A DNA stretch of 58,980 nt, from IMG/VR virus record IMGVR_UViG_3300020347_000005, positions 1 through 58,980 of that record. One strand, 5' to 3'. Made by a program: the position numbers and the translations under genes. The notes beneath the pieces were generated by a model, which was not told the DNA's origin, did not search any database, and saw nothing but the letters and a program-made list of their open reading frames with translations. This stretch comes from a virus. Of the stretch, positions 1 through 8,745 are shown in pieces. The stretch's first letter is position 1; each line of letters starts with the position of its first letter.

Positions 1-2116
1 GGGAGGTATTACAGAAAATTTAGTTTATTCTGCCGAAGCATATACTGCCGGAGAAAAAACTTTCCAGGCAAATATAGCATCTAACAATTCAGCTACTGCT
101 ACTGCAATAATACAAACAACAGGAACATCTCCGTATGCAACTCCTGCTGGAAAAGAAGATACAATAGTACTTTTTAATTTTGGGGCAACATCAACCGATG
201 CGCCAGATACGGAAGCATTTACTTCTACTGCAGAGTTCACATCTTATGCGACATCTATTAAACCAAATGTTTCGTTTATGAGTTGTTCAAAAACAGCCGG
301 AAATACTACACTTGCACTTGTAAAAGCAGTTAATGTATTATTTGATAGAGTAGAAATTCTAATTCATCCAAAAGACGAAGCCGGAAATGAAATATTTTTC
401 GATTCCTCAGGTCTAAGTGGTTCCACTAATGAAGCAGTAATAGGTAATCCAAATATTGGAATTCTTGCATTAGATACTTCAACAACTATTGATAGTTATA
501 TCATTACAAAAACTAATGAAGCCGGAGAAGATTATCTTGCCGGTACAATTTCAAGTGGTGATGATGTAATAACTTCTACTGGTCCTACGGTTTTTGATAC
601 ATTTAGTATAGTATCTGATGTTGCCAATGGAAGTACTGGTGATGCATTAGATACTGCATTAAGTTCAGATGTTCTTTCACATCAAATATCTTTTTATAGA
701 TTAACACCAACAACTATTAATGCATCCGAAGCTAGTTTGACAATTAAATCAAAAACGGGCGCAATTAATAAGTCATTTAGTGGTGTAACTAAAATTAACG
801 ACTATGAATTTTCATATGCCGTTGGTGGAGCTAGTACTTACGGTGTAGGTGATATTACTCCGGACGATTTCTTAGTAAGAGGATTTACTGTTGGTTCAAC
901 TAAAACTAAAGTTGACCCTAGAACAGGAAACACTAGATTTACTAGAATATTGTCTGTAAAAGAAAATACAACTACTAATGTTGTAACGGTTAAAACACTT
1001 GACCCTATATATTTCGGTACAACTAATGATACTGTTGAAAGATATAAGTCAGTTGCAAACTTTGTAACAAATTATAATGTACAAGGATTAGACGGATTTA
1101 CAATGAGAGCAGAACAAATTCCTGATGGAACTCCGGGTAGACAAAATGACATCTTAAAAGTTTTAACTGATACAGGATTATATGGTGCCCTTTCTGATAA
1201 AGAAGCAATTACATTTAGATATATTGTTGATACATTTGATGGTTTAGTTGAACCTAATTCTAAAAATGTTTTATCAGCATTGTGTAAAAATAGACAATTT
1301 GCATTTGCAATTTTGAATGCTCCTTCTGTTAAAGAACTTGATGATTCTACGAATCCTTTGTTCAAACTTAACAGTAGAGCTGATTATGACCCAAGATATG
1401 TTGGTACCGGTGGTAACCAAGCATTGAACCCAAGTAACACATTCTCGTTACCAAGTTTAAATCAAGGTTCTAACTACTGTGGTTTCTATCATCCGTACTT
1501 AGTATTGAGAGAAGGACCAAGTACTAAATTAGTTCCACCAGCTGCATATATATCTAATAACTTTATGGCAAAATATAGAAGTGATAAACCTTACTCTATA
1601 ATTGCAGGACCAAGAAGAGGTGTAGTATCTGGAAACAATGTTGTAGGTGTTGAATACATTTATGATAGAGCTGGTTTAGATTCTCTTGAACCATTCGGAT
1701 TAAATGTTATTGTGCCAAACAGAGGTTTCGGAAACGTAATCAATGCTAACCAAACAGCACAACAAAACATAAAATCTGCATTGTCAAGTATTCACGTAAG
1801 AGAATTATTGATATACATTGAAGAAACTGTTGAGCAAATTCTTAAAAGTTATAGATGGGAATTCAATACTGTTCAAAATAGATTAGAAATTAAAACTTTA
1901 GTTGATGGTTTCCTAAGTCAAATATTGAACGATGGTGGTCTTTTCGATTATCAAACTATTATGAATACCGTAAATAATACACCAGAGGTTATTGATAATG
2001 ATATGGGTATTATTGATATTGCATTGGAACCGGTTAGAGGTTTAGGTAAACTTGTACAAAGAGTTACTATACTTAAAACAGGAGCAATTGCATTGGGAGA
2101 ATTTTCAGTAGCATAA
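1..2116 (+). CDS. 18: Tail sheath protein (gp18-like), 5' end outside window
   Basis: Contractile tail sheath subunit, which polymerises around the tail tube and contracts on infection. The reading frame is open without a stop from base 2, so the ATG at 278 is internal and the gene begins before the window. The C-terminal third carries the classic sheath signature: an NVIVPNRGFGN stretch, then an 'NIKSALSSIHVRELLIYIEE' helix, a K-x-Y-R-W-E-F block and a closing 'LVQRV' segment. It is followed by a hairpin and by the tube gene in the same direction, the conserved 18-19 order of T4-type phages. The middle part (about residues 1-250 of the visible chain) is beta-rich and variable, as in the outer domains of sheath proteins. 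Confidence 0.92.
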   Translation, partial: GGITENLVYSAEAYTAGEKTFQANIASNNSATATAIIQTTGTSPYATPAGKEDTIVLFNFGATSTDAPDTEAFTSTAEFTSYATSIKPNVSFMSCSKTAGNTTLALVKAVNVLFDRVEILIHPKDEAGNEIFFDSSGLSGSTNEAVIGNPNIGILALDTSTTIDSYIITKTNEAGEDYLAGTISSGDDVITSTGPTVFDTFSIVSDVANGSTGDALDTALSSDVLSHQISFYRLTPTTINASEASLTIKSKTGAINKSFSGVTKINDYEFSYAVGGASTYGVGDITPDDFLVRGFTVGSTKTKVDPRTGNTRFTRILSVKENTTTNVVTVKTLDPIYFGTTNDTVERYKSVANFVTNYNVQGLDGFTMRAEQIPDGTPGRQNDILKVLTDTGLYGALSDKEAITFRYIVDTFDGLVEPNSKNVLSALCKNRQFAFAILNAPSVKELDDSTNPLFKLNSRADYDPRYVGTGGNQALNPSNTFSLPSLNQGSNYCGFYHPYLVLREGPSTKLVPPAAYISNNFMAKYRSDKPYSIIAGPRRGVVSGNNVVGVEYIYDRAGLDSLEPFGLNVIVPNRGFGNVINANQTAQQNIKSALSSIHVRELLIYIEETVEQILKSYRWEFNTVQNRLEIKTLVDGFLSQILNDGGLFDYQTIMNTVNNTPEVIDNDMGIIDIALEPVRGLGKLVQRVTILKTGAIALGEFSVA

Positions 2117-2122
2117 AAAATG

Positions 2123-2130
2123 ATTAAATA
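2123..2130 (+). promoter_or_regulatory. Candidate late promoter box before tail tube gene
   Basis: GATTAAATA lies 64 bases before the gp19 start and directly abuts the hairpin at 2131-2164. It shares the TAAATA core with the T4 late promoter TATAAATA. Confidence 0.45.
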
Positions 2131-2164
2131 AGATATAGAGAACTTAAAAGTGTTCTCTGTATCT
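2131..2164 (+). terminator. Hairpin between sheath and tube genes
   Basis: Thirteen-base arms (2131-2143 and 2152-2164) pair with one G-U, around an 8-base loop. The following T-run is weak (TTAATT), so this may be a partial terminator or a 5' stabilising hairpin of the gp19 transcript. Confidence 0.5.
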
Positions 2165-2194
2165 TTAATTAAAAGATAAAAAAAATTATAGAAT

Positions 2195-2752
2195 ATGGCA
2201 AGTTTACCACACTACAAAAATTCAAAGGCATCCGTAAACAAATGGGAATTTGTTGCCGGTAACTTATTTGAAGTTACGATATTACCACCACCAGGTGTAG
2301 GTGGAGGTGAATTGTTATTAGAACATGTTAGAACTATCGGTGGTCTTACAACAGAAATGGGACAAGAAGTAGTTGAACAAGAATTTAAAACATCAAAACG
2401 TTCTTTTTTAAGTACAGTTCCTACAAATACGGTTGTTGATTTAGCAATTGCATTTTCATTGAACTTAAACGATGACAATGAAATGTATGTTTATAAAACT
2501 CTTAGAGATTGGAAAAGATTAGGTTATAATCCTTTGACTGGGGAAATGGGTCTTAAAAAAGACTATACTGACCAAGCAAAAATTATAGTTACTATGTACA
2601 ATAGAGTAGGTGATATTCATTGGCAAAGAACTTTCCATGACTGTTTCATAAATGGTGATTTACCTGAATTGGCATTAGATTATGCATCTGGTGACCCATT
2701 AGAAATGGAAGTTACTTTTAGAAGTGATTATTTCACAGAACAACAAGTATAG
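2195..2752 (+). CDS. 19: Tail tube protein (gp19-like)
   Basis: Subunit of the inner tail tube through which DNA passes. The 185-residue product is close to the length of T4 gp19 (163). It begins with the family's 'SLPHYKNSKASVNKWEF' type entry, has a glycine-rich PPPGVGGGE loop, a central 'YKTLRDWKRLGYNPLTGEMG' segment and the C-terminal 'FHDCFINGDLPELALDY' block that defines tail tube proteins. It lies directly downstream of the sheath gene, separated by a candidate late promoter and a hairpin, so tube can be made in its own, probably larger, amount. A strong bidirectional terminator follows. Confidence 0.9.
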   Translation: MASLPHYKNSKASVNKWEFVAGNLFEVTILPPPGVGGGELLLEHVRTIGGLTTEMGQEVVEQEFKTSKRSFLSTVPTNTVVDLAIAFSLNLNDDNEMYVYKTLRDWKRLGYNPLTGEMGLKKDYTDQAKIIVTMYNRVGDIHWQRTFHDCFINGDLPELALDYASGDPLEMEVTFRSDYFTEQQV

Positions 2753-2770
2753 TAAAATAAATTAAAAAGA

Positions 2771-2802
2771 AAAGGGAACTAAATTAATAGTTCCCTTTTT
2801 TT
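2771..2802. terminator. Bidirectional terminator between gp19 and phoH
   Basis: Perfect 11-base arms (2771-2781 and 2788-2798) around AATTAA, with A-run on one side and T-run on the other, between two convergent genes. Confidence 0.85.
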
Positions 2803-2824
2803 GTTTAAGGTATATAAAATATTT

Positions 2825-3625
2825 CTATGCAACTCTTTTACCGTTGGATTCTAACTCATCGTAACGGTCTTCTATCTTATTTATGATGTCTGCTCTACTT
2901 TGGTCTTCTTTAGTCATTTTAACTACGTGAAACCCCTCTATGTCTTGAAAATTTTCAATTAAAAATTCTAATCCTGAAGTTTGTCCTGATGAACTATCTT
3001 TTTGTTGGGTATCTCCTAAGATAATCAATTTACAATTTTGTCCTATTCTAGACAATACGGTTCTTAAAATAGCATTATTTATATTTTGTGCTTCATCTAA
3101 GATTATAACACAATTATTCAATCCTATACCTCGTATATAAGCAAGTGGTAAAAATTCAATGACTTGTGTTTGTCTTGCCATTTCATAAGTACCTGGATTA
3201 ATTATTTGTTTAAAGTTGAAATCAAACGAAAATAAAAAGGGTGCAATTTTATCTTCCATTGTACCTTTTAGAAATCCAATATCTTCCGATTTATTATCTA
3301 AGGTCTTTACGGATTTACATAAATATATTTTATCGTATGAACCGTTTTTAAATGCTTTTAGTGCTCCTTGAATTGCTGAATAAGTTTTTCCTGTTCCTGG
3401 TTTACCATGTACAATAGTAATAGTAGTATTTTTGTTACTAATAGATTTTACTATTTCACTTTGATTTTTTGTTTTGCATTTAAACTTAGATACTGCAATA
3501 TTGTTTTTAAAGGTTTTGATACCACTATCTTTATTTTCTTTTTCCATAGGTTTTGATTTAGTCTTCGCATTAGAATATTCTAAGAGAATTTCTGTATCTT
3601 CTTCGCTGAAATTCTTTGTTTTCAT
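2825..3625 (-). CDS. phoH: PhoH-like ATPase
   Basis: P-loop ATPase of the PhoH family, common in marine and T4-type phages; the in vivo role is unresolved (an RNA helicase-like or RNA-metabolism function has been proposed). Walker A GKPGTGKT is at residues 74-81, Walker B is in a VIILDEAQN stretch near 170-180, and a downstream ILGDTQQKD sensor-type motif is followed by an arginine-containing QSRADI segment. The first 60 residues are lysine-rich and nonconserved, an N-terminal extension compared with minimal PhoH. A variant late box (GTTAAATA, 3650-3657) lies 24 bases upstream. It converges with the tail tube gene. Confidence 0.88.
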   Translation of the reverse strand: MKTKNFSEEDTEILLEYSNAKTKSKPMEKENKDSGIKTFKNNIAVSKFKCKTKNQSEIVKSISNKNTTITIVHGKPGTGKTYSAIQGALKAFKNGSYDKIYLCKSVKTLDNKSEDIGFLKGTMEDKIAPFLFSFDFNFKQIINPGTYEMARQTQVIEFLPLAYIRGIGLNNCVIILDEAQNINNAILRTVLSRIGQNCKLIILGDTQQKDSSSGQTSGLEFLIENFQDIEGFHVVKMTKEDQSRADIINKIEDRYDELESNGKRVA

Positions 3626-3649
3626 AACATAAAAAATTATCTTCTATGA

Positions 3650-3657
3650 TATTTAAC
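3650..3657 (-). promoter_or_regulatory. Candidate late promoter box (variant) before phoH
   Basis: GTTAAATA on the minus strand, 24 bases before the start codon; one base from the consensus ATTAAATA. Confidence 0.35.
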
Positions 3658-6324
3658 TTACTTGAAAAGACTATCATTTGTAGCAGTAACATCAATACCT
3701 CCACGAAGAACTGTTGTAATTTCTTCAAGTTCTTCCAATAGTGGTGTTAAGTCCACAGGTGTTCCACCTTCTGATGCGACAGTAGGTGCAACATTTGAAT
3801 CGACACTACTTTGCCCTCCTTCTCCAATTGCAATTACTAATTTTTCTATGGCTTGAAGAAATCTTCCTCCTCCTCGGTCTATAGCCTCTGCAAAATTGGC
3901 CATATTATGTGTTAGTGAAACCAACTTATTCAATCTTCCAAATTCTAATCCATTAACAGACTCTTTTATGTCAATAAACAATTTACTAAAATCTTTAGGG
4001 TTTTTTATAGTATTAAGTTTTGAAACACTTGTGGCATAAGTGGTAAACAACTCAATAACATCTTCAGCCCTATCTATACTGTTACTAGATACATCGTCCA
4101 TTTGTTTATCACCAATATGACTAATCAATGTACCAATTGTTGCTGAAAGATTTGCGTCTATTTTTTCCTTCGAAAAATTAGCTTTACCAAAAGTTTCTGC
4201 TGCTTTTGCTAACGATTCTAGTGGCCCTCCTAATCCCCCTAACATCTTGATTCCGTCTTCATAATCAGAACTTCTCCACCAATCTCCACCTTGTTTTCCT
4301 AAATTAGTTATTGGCACTGTTAGTGCTTCAATCATTATTTTTAAGTTATCACCAATGTCTTGTGCAAAGGTAGGATTTAATTTTTCGTATCTTACAACTT
4401 TAGTAGCGTTTTTAGTCCCGGCCTCTCCAAATATAGGAATCTTAAAATCTGCCCAAGCTTGAACTCCAGAAGCAAAATCTGCCAATGCGTTTCCTAATTC
4501 TCCTAATAAATCAACACCTTTTCCGATGTTACTTTGACGCCAATAGCTGGCACCTTTTCCTAATTCTGCTAACACAGAATCCTCACCTACTAATGGGGTA
4601 ACTAAAGCTTTGATAGAAAGACCTATTTGTTGTGGATTAATTTTTTCTCCGGTATCTTTAGTAGTTATTTCACCAGTAACAGGGTCTTGTTCCATTTTTA
4701 CTATTTTCAATTTAGCAAATGCACCTATACCGGCTGCAAAACTACCTAAACTATTTCCAAGTTGTCCAAGTAATTCGATACCCTTAGCAACTGGGTCACC
4801 CCTCCACCATCTATCTGCACCTGCTCCTAATCTTGCTAATATAGCATCTTTATCTATTAATGGCATTACCAACGATTTGATTGTTAAACTTACTTGTTCA
4901 CCTAAATTTGAATCAAACATTTTGTATCCAACTATTTCTGTACCTTCATATATTGGTGCTTTACCGGCTGCAAAATCTCCAAGACCTTCTGCTAGATTAG
5001 TTAACGAATTTCCGATTTTACCTAACAATCTAGCACCTCTTTGTATTTTTCGCATTTCCTTAAAACTTAGGTCTTTGAATACTTTCTTGAAAGATGTAAT
5101 TAGATTTTCAATCGTATCACCGAATAAATCATTTTTATCGGAACTCCATTCAGCATCACTGAAATCTTTTAATGCTGATGCTATTAACGATACTGAAATA
5201 GAAACCGGCAACATTACTGCCGCACCGGCACCAATAAATAATGCACCAAGCCCTGCTGCTGCATATTCAACTCCAATCATTAAAATTGTAGCACCTAATA
5301 CACCAACATCTTCTAGTTTAACGTCTGCCTTAGACCAAACAGCCATTGCAGCTGCAATAATAAGTACAGACACTCCCGCTACAATCATTGCAGCACCACC
5401 CAATGCTATAAAACCTGGGATTGGTCCCGCACCGGCAATTGCCATAGCAATCGCCAATCCTACAATTGTTAATCCTAATAAACCTACGTCTTCAATATCA
5501 ATGTCTGACATTGCAAATATAGAAACCGCAAAAGACAATACCAACACTGCAATTGAGGCAACTAACATTGCCAATGCCCCCATAACTATATCACCTTTTA
5601 TTTTTCCTACAAGGAATAATCCAAAAGCAAGTACTACTATCGAAAGGGTAACAATTCCAAATGCTTTTAACATTTCCATTCCACCTCCCATATAAGCAAG
5701 AGTGAATGCTATTACTAAAGCAAGAATACCGATTGATATTGCCATAAACATCAAAGTTTTAATACCACTTCTGATTCCTTTATCGTTTCTACTTACTAAG
5801 TCAAAAAATAAAAATATTAAGAAAAGTAAAGGTATGGTTATAATTAGACCTATTGCCAACAATGGGCCGGCAAGAGCAATAAATACGGCAAATAATAATA
5901 TTTTCTTACCAATATCAAATATTTTTATGAATGCATCGAATTTTTCAGTATCCATACTATTGATAGTTTCTATTAATAATTTCATTGATTCTGCCAATCC
6001 TCTAATAGCTCCTGATAATATTGATATGTGTTTTGGTGCTCTTTTTTTAAGCAGTTTTGCCATTCCGGCAAATGCGGCAAGTGCTCCACCACCAAATTTT
6101 TTAGGTGACTCTTCTTTCTTTGGTTTTCCTTTCAATCCTTTAAGTAAAATAGAAACCATAGATTCTAACAACTTAGTTTGCTTTGATAATTCTTTACCTA
6201 TTTGGTCAGATAAAAGAGTATTAGTTTTCTTAATACCGGTAAGAATTGCTACGTTTTGATTTGCATTGACATTGGCCAATGTTTCTATATTCTTTAATAT
6301 TCCAGCAACTAAGTTTTCACCCAT
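3658..6324 (-). CDS. Tape-measure-like protein with multi-pass hydrophobic core
   Basis: Largest tail-module product here after the sheath (888 residues). A polar, coiled N-terminus (residues 1-75) is followed by a glycine/alanine-rich linker, then about 8-9 strongly hydrophobic segments between residues 140 and 385. The C-terminal half is built of about four related units containing G-x-x-L-L-G-x-L-G-N-x-L followed by A-x-G, near residues 430-452, 515-537, 602-624 and 691-713, two of them preceded by a tryptophan-rich WWR/YWR motif. Hydrophobic segments and repeats fit a tape measure protein that is released into the membrane at infection. Its place beside the gp26-like hub gene and two unknowns fits the hub/tape module. 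No sequence-level match to T4 gp29 was recognised, so the role is inferred. Confidence 0.6.
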   Translation of the reverse strand: MGENLVAGILKNIETLANVNANQNVAILTGIKKTNTLLSDQIGKELSKQTKLLESMVSILLKGLKGKPKKEESPKKFGGGALAAFAGMAKLLKKRAPKHISILSGAIRGLAESMKLLIETINSMDTEKFDAFIKIFDIGKKILLFAVFIALAGPLLAIGLIITIPLLFLIFLFFDLVSRNDKGIRSGIKTLMFMAISIGILALVIAFTLAYMGGGMEMLKAFGIVTLSIVVLAFGLFLVGKIKGDIVMGALAMLVASIAVLVLSFAVSIFAMSDIDIEDVGLLGLTIVGLAIAMAIAGAGPIPGFIALGGAAMIVAGVSVLIIAAAMAVWSKADVKLEDVGVLGATILMIGVEYAAAGLGALFIGAGAAVMLPVSISVSLIASALKDFSDAEWSSDKNDLFGDTIENLITSFKKVFKDLSFKEMRKIQRGARLLGKIGNSLTNLAEGLGDFAAGKAPIYEGTEIVGYKMFDSNLGEQVSLTIKSLVMPLIDKDAILARLGAGADRWWRGDPVAKGIELLGQLGNSLGSFAAGIGAFAKLKIVKMEQDPVTGEITTKDTGEKINPQQIGLSIKALVTPLVGEDSVLAELGKGASYWRQSNIGKGVDLLGELGNALADFASGVQAWADFKIPIFGEAGTKNATKVVRYEKLNPTFAQDIGDNLKIMIEALTVPITNLGKQGGDWWRSSDYEDGIKMLGGLGGPLESLAKAAETFGKANFSKEKIDANLSATIGTLISHIGDKQMDDVSSNSIDRAEDVIELFTTYATSVSKLNTIKNPKDFSKLFIDIKESVNGLEFGRLNKLVSLTHNMANFAEAIDRGGGRFLQAIEKLVIAIGEGGQSSVDSNVAPTVASEGGTPVDLTPLLEELEEITTVLRGGIDVTATNDSLFK

Positions 6325-6341
6325 TTCTAAATTAATATATT

Positions 6342-6671
6342 TTATAACTTGGGCATTTTGAAATTACCCATTTTGGGCATCTTATTCCCACCAAATCCTT
6401 TAGTATATTTACTTGCATCGGATTTCATTTTGTCCATTTGTTCATTTGCTTCATTTCGTGAACTGGATTTGTCACCATTTTGTTCTTTTAACATATCAAC
6501 AAGGTCTTTTAACATCCATTGATATTCGTAATAACAAAGAACATCTATTTCAGATGGTTGTATATGCAAGTGATGTTGAACATATACCCTATTTTTATAA
6601 AATGACCGTAAATCAACTTTCATTGACTTAAAGATATCTTTCATCTTTAACCTAACAGTTGGTGTTCTCAT
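6342..6671 (-). CDS. Small hypothetical protein upstream of tape-measure-like gene
   Basis: 109 residues, not recognised. The middle (about 40-65) holds an acidic/aromatic segment with YYEYQWMLKDLVDML, and the C-terminus is a flexible K/M/G-rich tail (GNKMPKMGNFKMPKL). A small gene directly before the tape measure often encodes a tail assembly chaperone or hub assembly factor (T4 gp51/gp28 position), so that role is possible but unproven. A canonical GATTAAATA box lies 18 bases upstream and the tape-measure-like gene starts 17 bases downstream, suggesting one late transcript. Confidence 0.6.
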   Translation of the reverse strand: MRTPTVRLKMKDIFKSMKVDLRSFYKNRVYVQHHLHIQPSEIDVLCYYEYQWMLKDLVDMLKEQNGDKSSSRNEANEQMDKMKSDASKYTKGFGGNKMPKMGNFKMPKL

Positions 6672-6689
6672 ATACTAAGTTTAGTAATA

Positions 6690-6697
6690 TATTTAAT
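6690..6697 (-). promoter_or_regulatory. Candidate late promoter box
   Basis: GATTAAATA, 18 bases before the start at 6671 and immediately next to the terminator at 6699-6729. Confidence 0.5.
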
Positions 6698-6698
6698 C

Positions 6699-6729
6699 AT
6701 AAAAAAGACTACCAAAAATGATAGTCTTT
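6699..6729 (-). terminator. Terminator after capsid-targeted gene cluster
   Basis: Eight-base arms AAAGACTA/TAGTCTTT (6704-6711, 6722-6729) with a T-run on the minus strand. Confidence 0.8.
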
Positions 6730-6756
6730 ATTAATTTATTTTAATACTTTCATATC

Positions 6757-7272
6757 CTAATCTGGATTTTTCCAATCTTTATAGAAGTTTGCAAATGCTT
6801 GTCCTTCGGCACTTGCTTGTGCTTCAATCATACCTAATAGTTGATTTAATTGTTTTGTTGTAATTTGTATTCCTTTATTTTCTGTTCCAAAGTAATCAGC
6901 ACTACCAGAAAGCCCACCTGGTGTTTCGTTTCTTAGTCTACCATTAAATGCTTCATCATTAATTTTATTACCTCTTATTGCTCTGAATCCATATAGATAA
7001 AGTTTACCGTCTTTTGCAAATAGTTCTACTAATTTTTGACTACCATCTCTATCATCAGGTGATGAACCATAAGTAAAGATAGAAACTCTAGATGGATATA
7101 CTTTACCGAACATAGTTTTTTCTTCTTCATAATCATCTACAATACCTTTTTTGGTTTTACTTTGTAGTGCATCTCTAAGTGTTTCAGTAGATTCCAAATC
7201 TTTTTTACTAAGATTACCAACTTTAGTACCATAGTTCTTTGCTTCGTTTAAAAATTCGTTTAAGTGTTTCAT
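6757..7272 (-). CDS. Putative internal head protein with capsid-targeting N-terminus (171 aa)
   Basis: Starts MKHLNEFLNE followed by AKNYG, which has the form of a T4 capsid-targeting sequence with a predicted gp21 cut after LNE (residue 10). The mature part (about 161 residues) is a mixed alpha/beta soluble protein with no family I recognise; visible landmarks are a VSIFTYGSSPDDRDG segment and a glycine-rich NETPGGLSGSADYFG loop. Last gene of a three-gene cluster (8670 to 6757) whose members share only their first ten residues. Terminator directly downstream. If the model is right, the protein is packaged in the capsid and enters the host with the DNA. Confidence 0.75.
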   Translation of the reverse strand: MKHLNEFLNEAKNYGTKVGNLSKKDLESTETLRDALQSKTKKGIVDDYEEEKTMFGKVYPSRVSIFTYGSSPDDRDGSQKLVELFAKDGKLYLYGFRAIRGNKINDEAFNGRLRNETPGGLSGSADYFGTENKGIQITTKQLNQLLGMIEAQASAEGQAFANFYKDWKNPD

Positions 7273-7286
7273 AATTTTATCTAATT

Positions 7287-8243
7287 TTATCTAAGCCAAC
7301 GAACATAATCTTCAAGTGCATATTCTTTTGCAATAACATCTCCTTTCATTTTATTCCAAAGGTCAGTTGCAAATTTAATATAAACTTCAGCATCATTTTC
7401 ATATCTATCAATCGGTTCAACATATCCTTTGTCTCCTTTAATAACATCTAATACTCGTTCGTTATAAACTTGTCTAATTTCGTTTGTTATATCTCTCTTT
7501 TCATCAGCCCATGTAGGAAACAATTTAATTGCTTTCTTGAATTTAGTATCCCAATACTTTTCTGATTTTTCAGCTTCTCCTGTGTATTGATTTATTTCAT
7601 TCAAACTACCTAGTATATGTTTTATTACTTTGTCATCACTTGACCAATTGTACCATTGAGCTCTACCGAGTGATGTTTTTATCTTGTAAGTAGAATCTTG
7701 TATATTTATTCCTGAAACTACTTTATTTTTACTGTTTACAATGTTCTTATGATACCACAGTCCTTTTGAAGGAACTAAGTCTAATTTAACTTTGTTCAAT
7801 GCTTTTTTGAATTTATCTGTATCTATTTCAGAATTACTAGAACCACCAAATGAAGTTGCATAACTTTGCATTTCATCTAATACAGAAGTAACTGGTTTTT
7901 TGGCTTCATTCATTCCGGACATACTTAGTACCGCCTTTTTCTTTTTAGTCATCACCTTTATTAATTCATCAAGAACTTTACCACCTTTGTCATCGGTTGC
8001 TCTATGTGGTCTACCTACAAAGTCTTGACCGATTCCTTCTAATTTACCAGAGCGATTAAAAGTTATATTACCTTTAGGTGTTTTCAATTGAAAATCTCCC
8101 ATACCTAAATGTACTAATTCAGAATCCGGAAGGCATCCTTTACTGTAATTTACAAAATTACTATCAACAATAGTTTGATTTCCTACTCTTTCGTAGTGTC
8201 CTACATCCTTTGCTTCGTTTAAAAATTCGTTTAATGCTTTCAT
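7287..8243 (-). CDS. Putative internal head protein with capsid-targeting N-terminus (318 aa)
   Basis: Begins MKALNEFLNE/AKDVG. A second copy-like signal, SGMNE/AKKP, occurs at residues 110-116 and splits the chain into a module of about 100 residues and one of about 205 residues, suggesting two products if the head protease also accepts M-N-E. The second module is rich in W, K and Y and has no family I recognise. The 30 bases encoding the N-terminus (8214-8243) are identical to those of two unrelated genes near 33.7 and 34.3 kb. Middle gene of a three-gene cluster, 10 bases after the previous gene. Confidence 0.75.
   Translation of the reverse strand: MKALNEFLNEAKDVGHYERVGNQTIVDSNFVNYSKGCLPDSELVHLGMGDFQLKTPKGNITFNRSGKLEGIGQDFVGRPHRATDDKGGKVLDELIKVMTKKKKAVLSMSGMNEAKKPVTSVLDEMQSYATSFGGSSNSEIDTDKFKKALNKVKLDLVPSKGLWYHKNIVNSKNKVVSGINIQDSTYKIKTSLGRAQWYNWSSDDKVIKHILGSLNEINQYTGEAEKSEKYWDTKFKKAIKLFPTWADEKRDITNEIRQVYNERVLDVIKGDKGYVEPIDRYENDAEVYIKFATDLWNKMKGDVIAKEYALEDYVRWLR
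8214..8243 (-). repeat. Capsid-targeting-tag DNA repeat, family A copy 1
   Basis: Thirty bases ending at the start codon, identical to 33699-33728 and 34303-34332. Confidence 0.85.
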
Positions 8244-8253
8244 ACTGTATCTA

Positions 8254-8670
8254 TTATTTTAATATTGTATATATTTTCTTTGCTGTATCGTTACCTTCAT
8301 TGTAAAAAGTAAATCCATATACGAAATTAGAACGCTGTGCTGCCTTGTTTGACCAATCTTGTGATTTAGAACTATCGGCATTTGATTGTATCCCTTCCGG
8401 ATAGAAAGTTGATGCAATAAATCCATGTTTCTTAGCAAAACTTTTAGCAACCTTTTGTAATTTTTTGATATCAATATCATCATCCATCAACCAAAAAGTA
8501 ATTCCTATACTTCCATTTGGATGTCCAATTGGCCAACCTGATGCAGAAACTGCCAATTGATTATCGTATAGATGTTCTTCTATTCCAGTCTTTCTGAATG
8601 CATTTTTTAATTCACCTACATAATTTTTGTAAGTTTCTTCTTCGTTTAAGAATTCGTTTAATGATTTCAT
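8254..8670 (-). CDS. Putative internal head protein with capsid-targeting N-terminus (138 aa)
   Basis: The start is set at 8670 (MKSLNEFLNE/EETYK) because it restores the shared N-terminal tag and lies 20 bases after a late box; the ATG at 8712 would lie upstream of that promoter and inside the terminator hairpin. The mature region reads as a compact alpha/beta domain: AVSASGWPIGHPNGSIGITFWLMDDD would form strands, then a helix KKLQKVAKSFAKKHG and a C-terminal helix. Family not recognised. First gene of the cluster running to 6757. Confidence 0.72.
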   Translation of the reverse strand: MKSLNEFLNEEETYKNYVGELKNAFRKTGIEEHLYDNQLAVSASGWPIGHPNGSIGITFWLMDDDIDIKKLQKVAKSFAKKHGFIASTFYPEGIQSNADSSKSQDWSNKAAQRSNFVYGFTFYNEGNDTAKKIYTILK

Positions 8671-8690
8671 ATTGTATCTATTTCTTTTCT

Positions 8691-8698
8691 TATTTAAC
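8691..8698 (-). promoter_or_regulatory. Candidate late promoter box (variant)
   Basis: GTTAAATA, 20 bases before the start at 8670; decides against the longer reading frame start at 8712. Confidence 0.45.
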
Positions 8699-8699
8699 C

Positions 8700-8728
8700 A
8701 AAAAAAAGGCAACCAAAACGGTTGCCTT
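8700..8728 (-). terminator. Terminator after gp26-like gene
   Basis: Perfect nine-base arms AAGGCAACC/GGTTGCCTT (8706-8714, 8720-8728), then a T-run on the minus strand. Confidence 0.88.
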
Positions 8729-8745
8729 GTGGTATTCTTTTTACT

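Noticed and set aside
278-2116. ATG at 278 as start of the sheath gene
   Set aside because: The frame is open and codes for sheath-like sequence back to base 2, so the gene starts before the window.
4610-6259. Long plus-strand frames opposite the tape-measure-like gene
   Set aside because: They are mirror frames of a strongly biased coding sequence, with proline/serine/isoleucine-rich translations and no start context.
8670-8712. Upstream start at 8712 for the 138-residue tagged protein
   Set aside because: It lies upstream of the late box (8691-8698) and within the terminator hairpin, and adds residues before the conserved MKSLNEFLNE tag.
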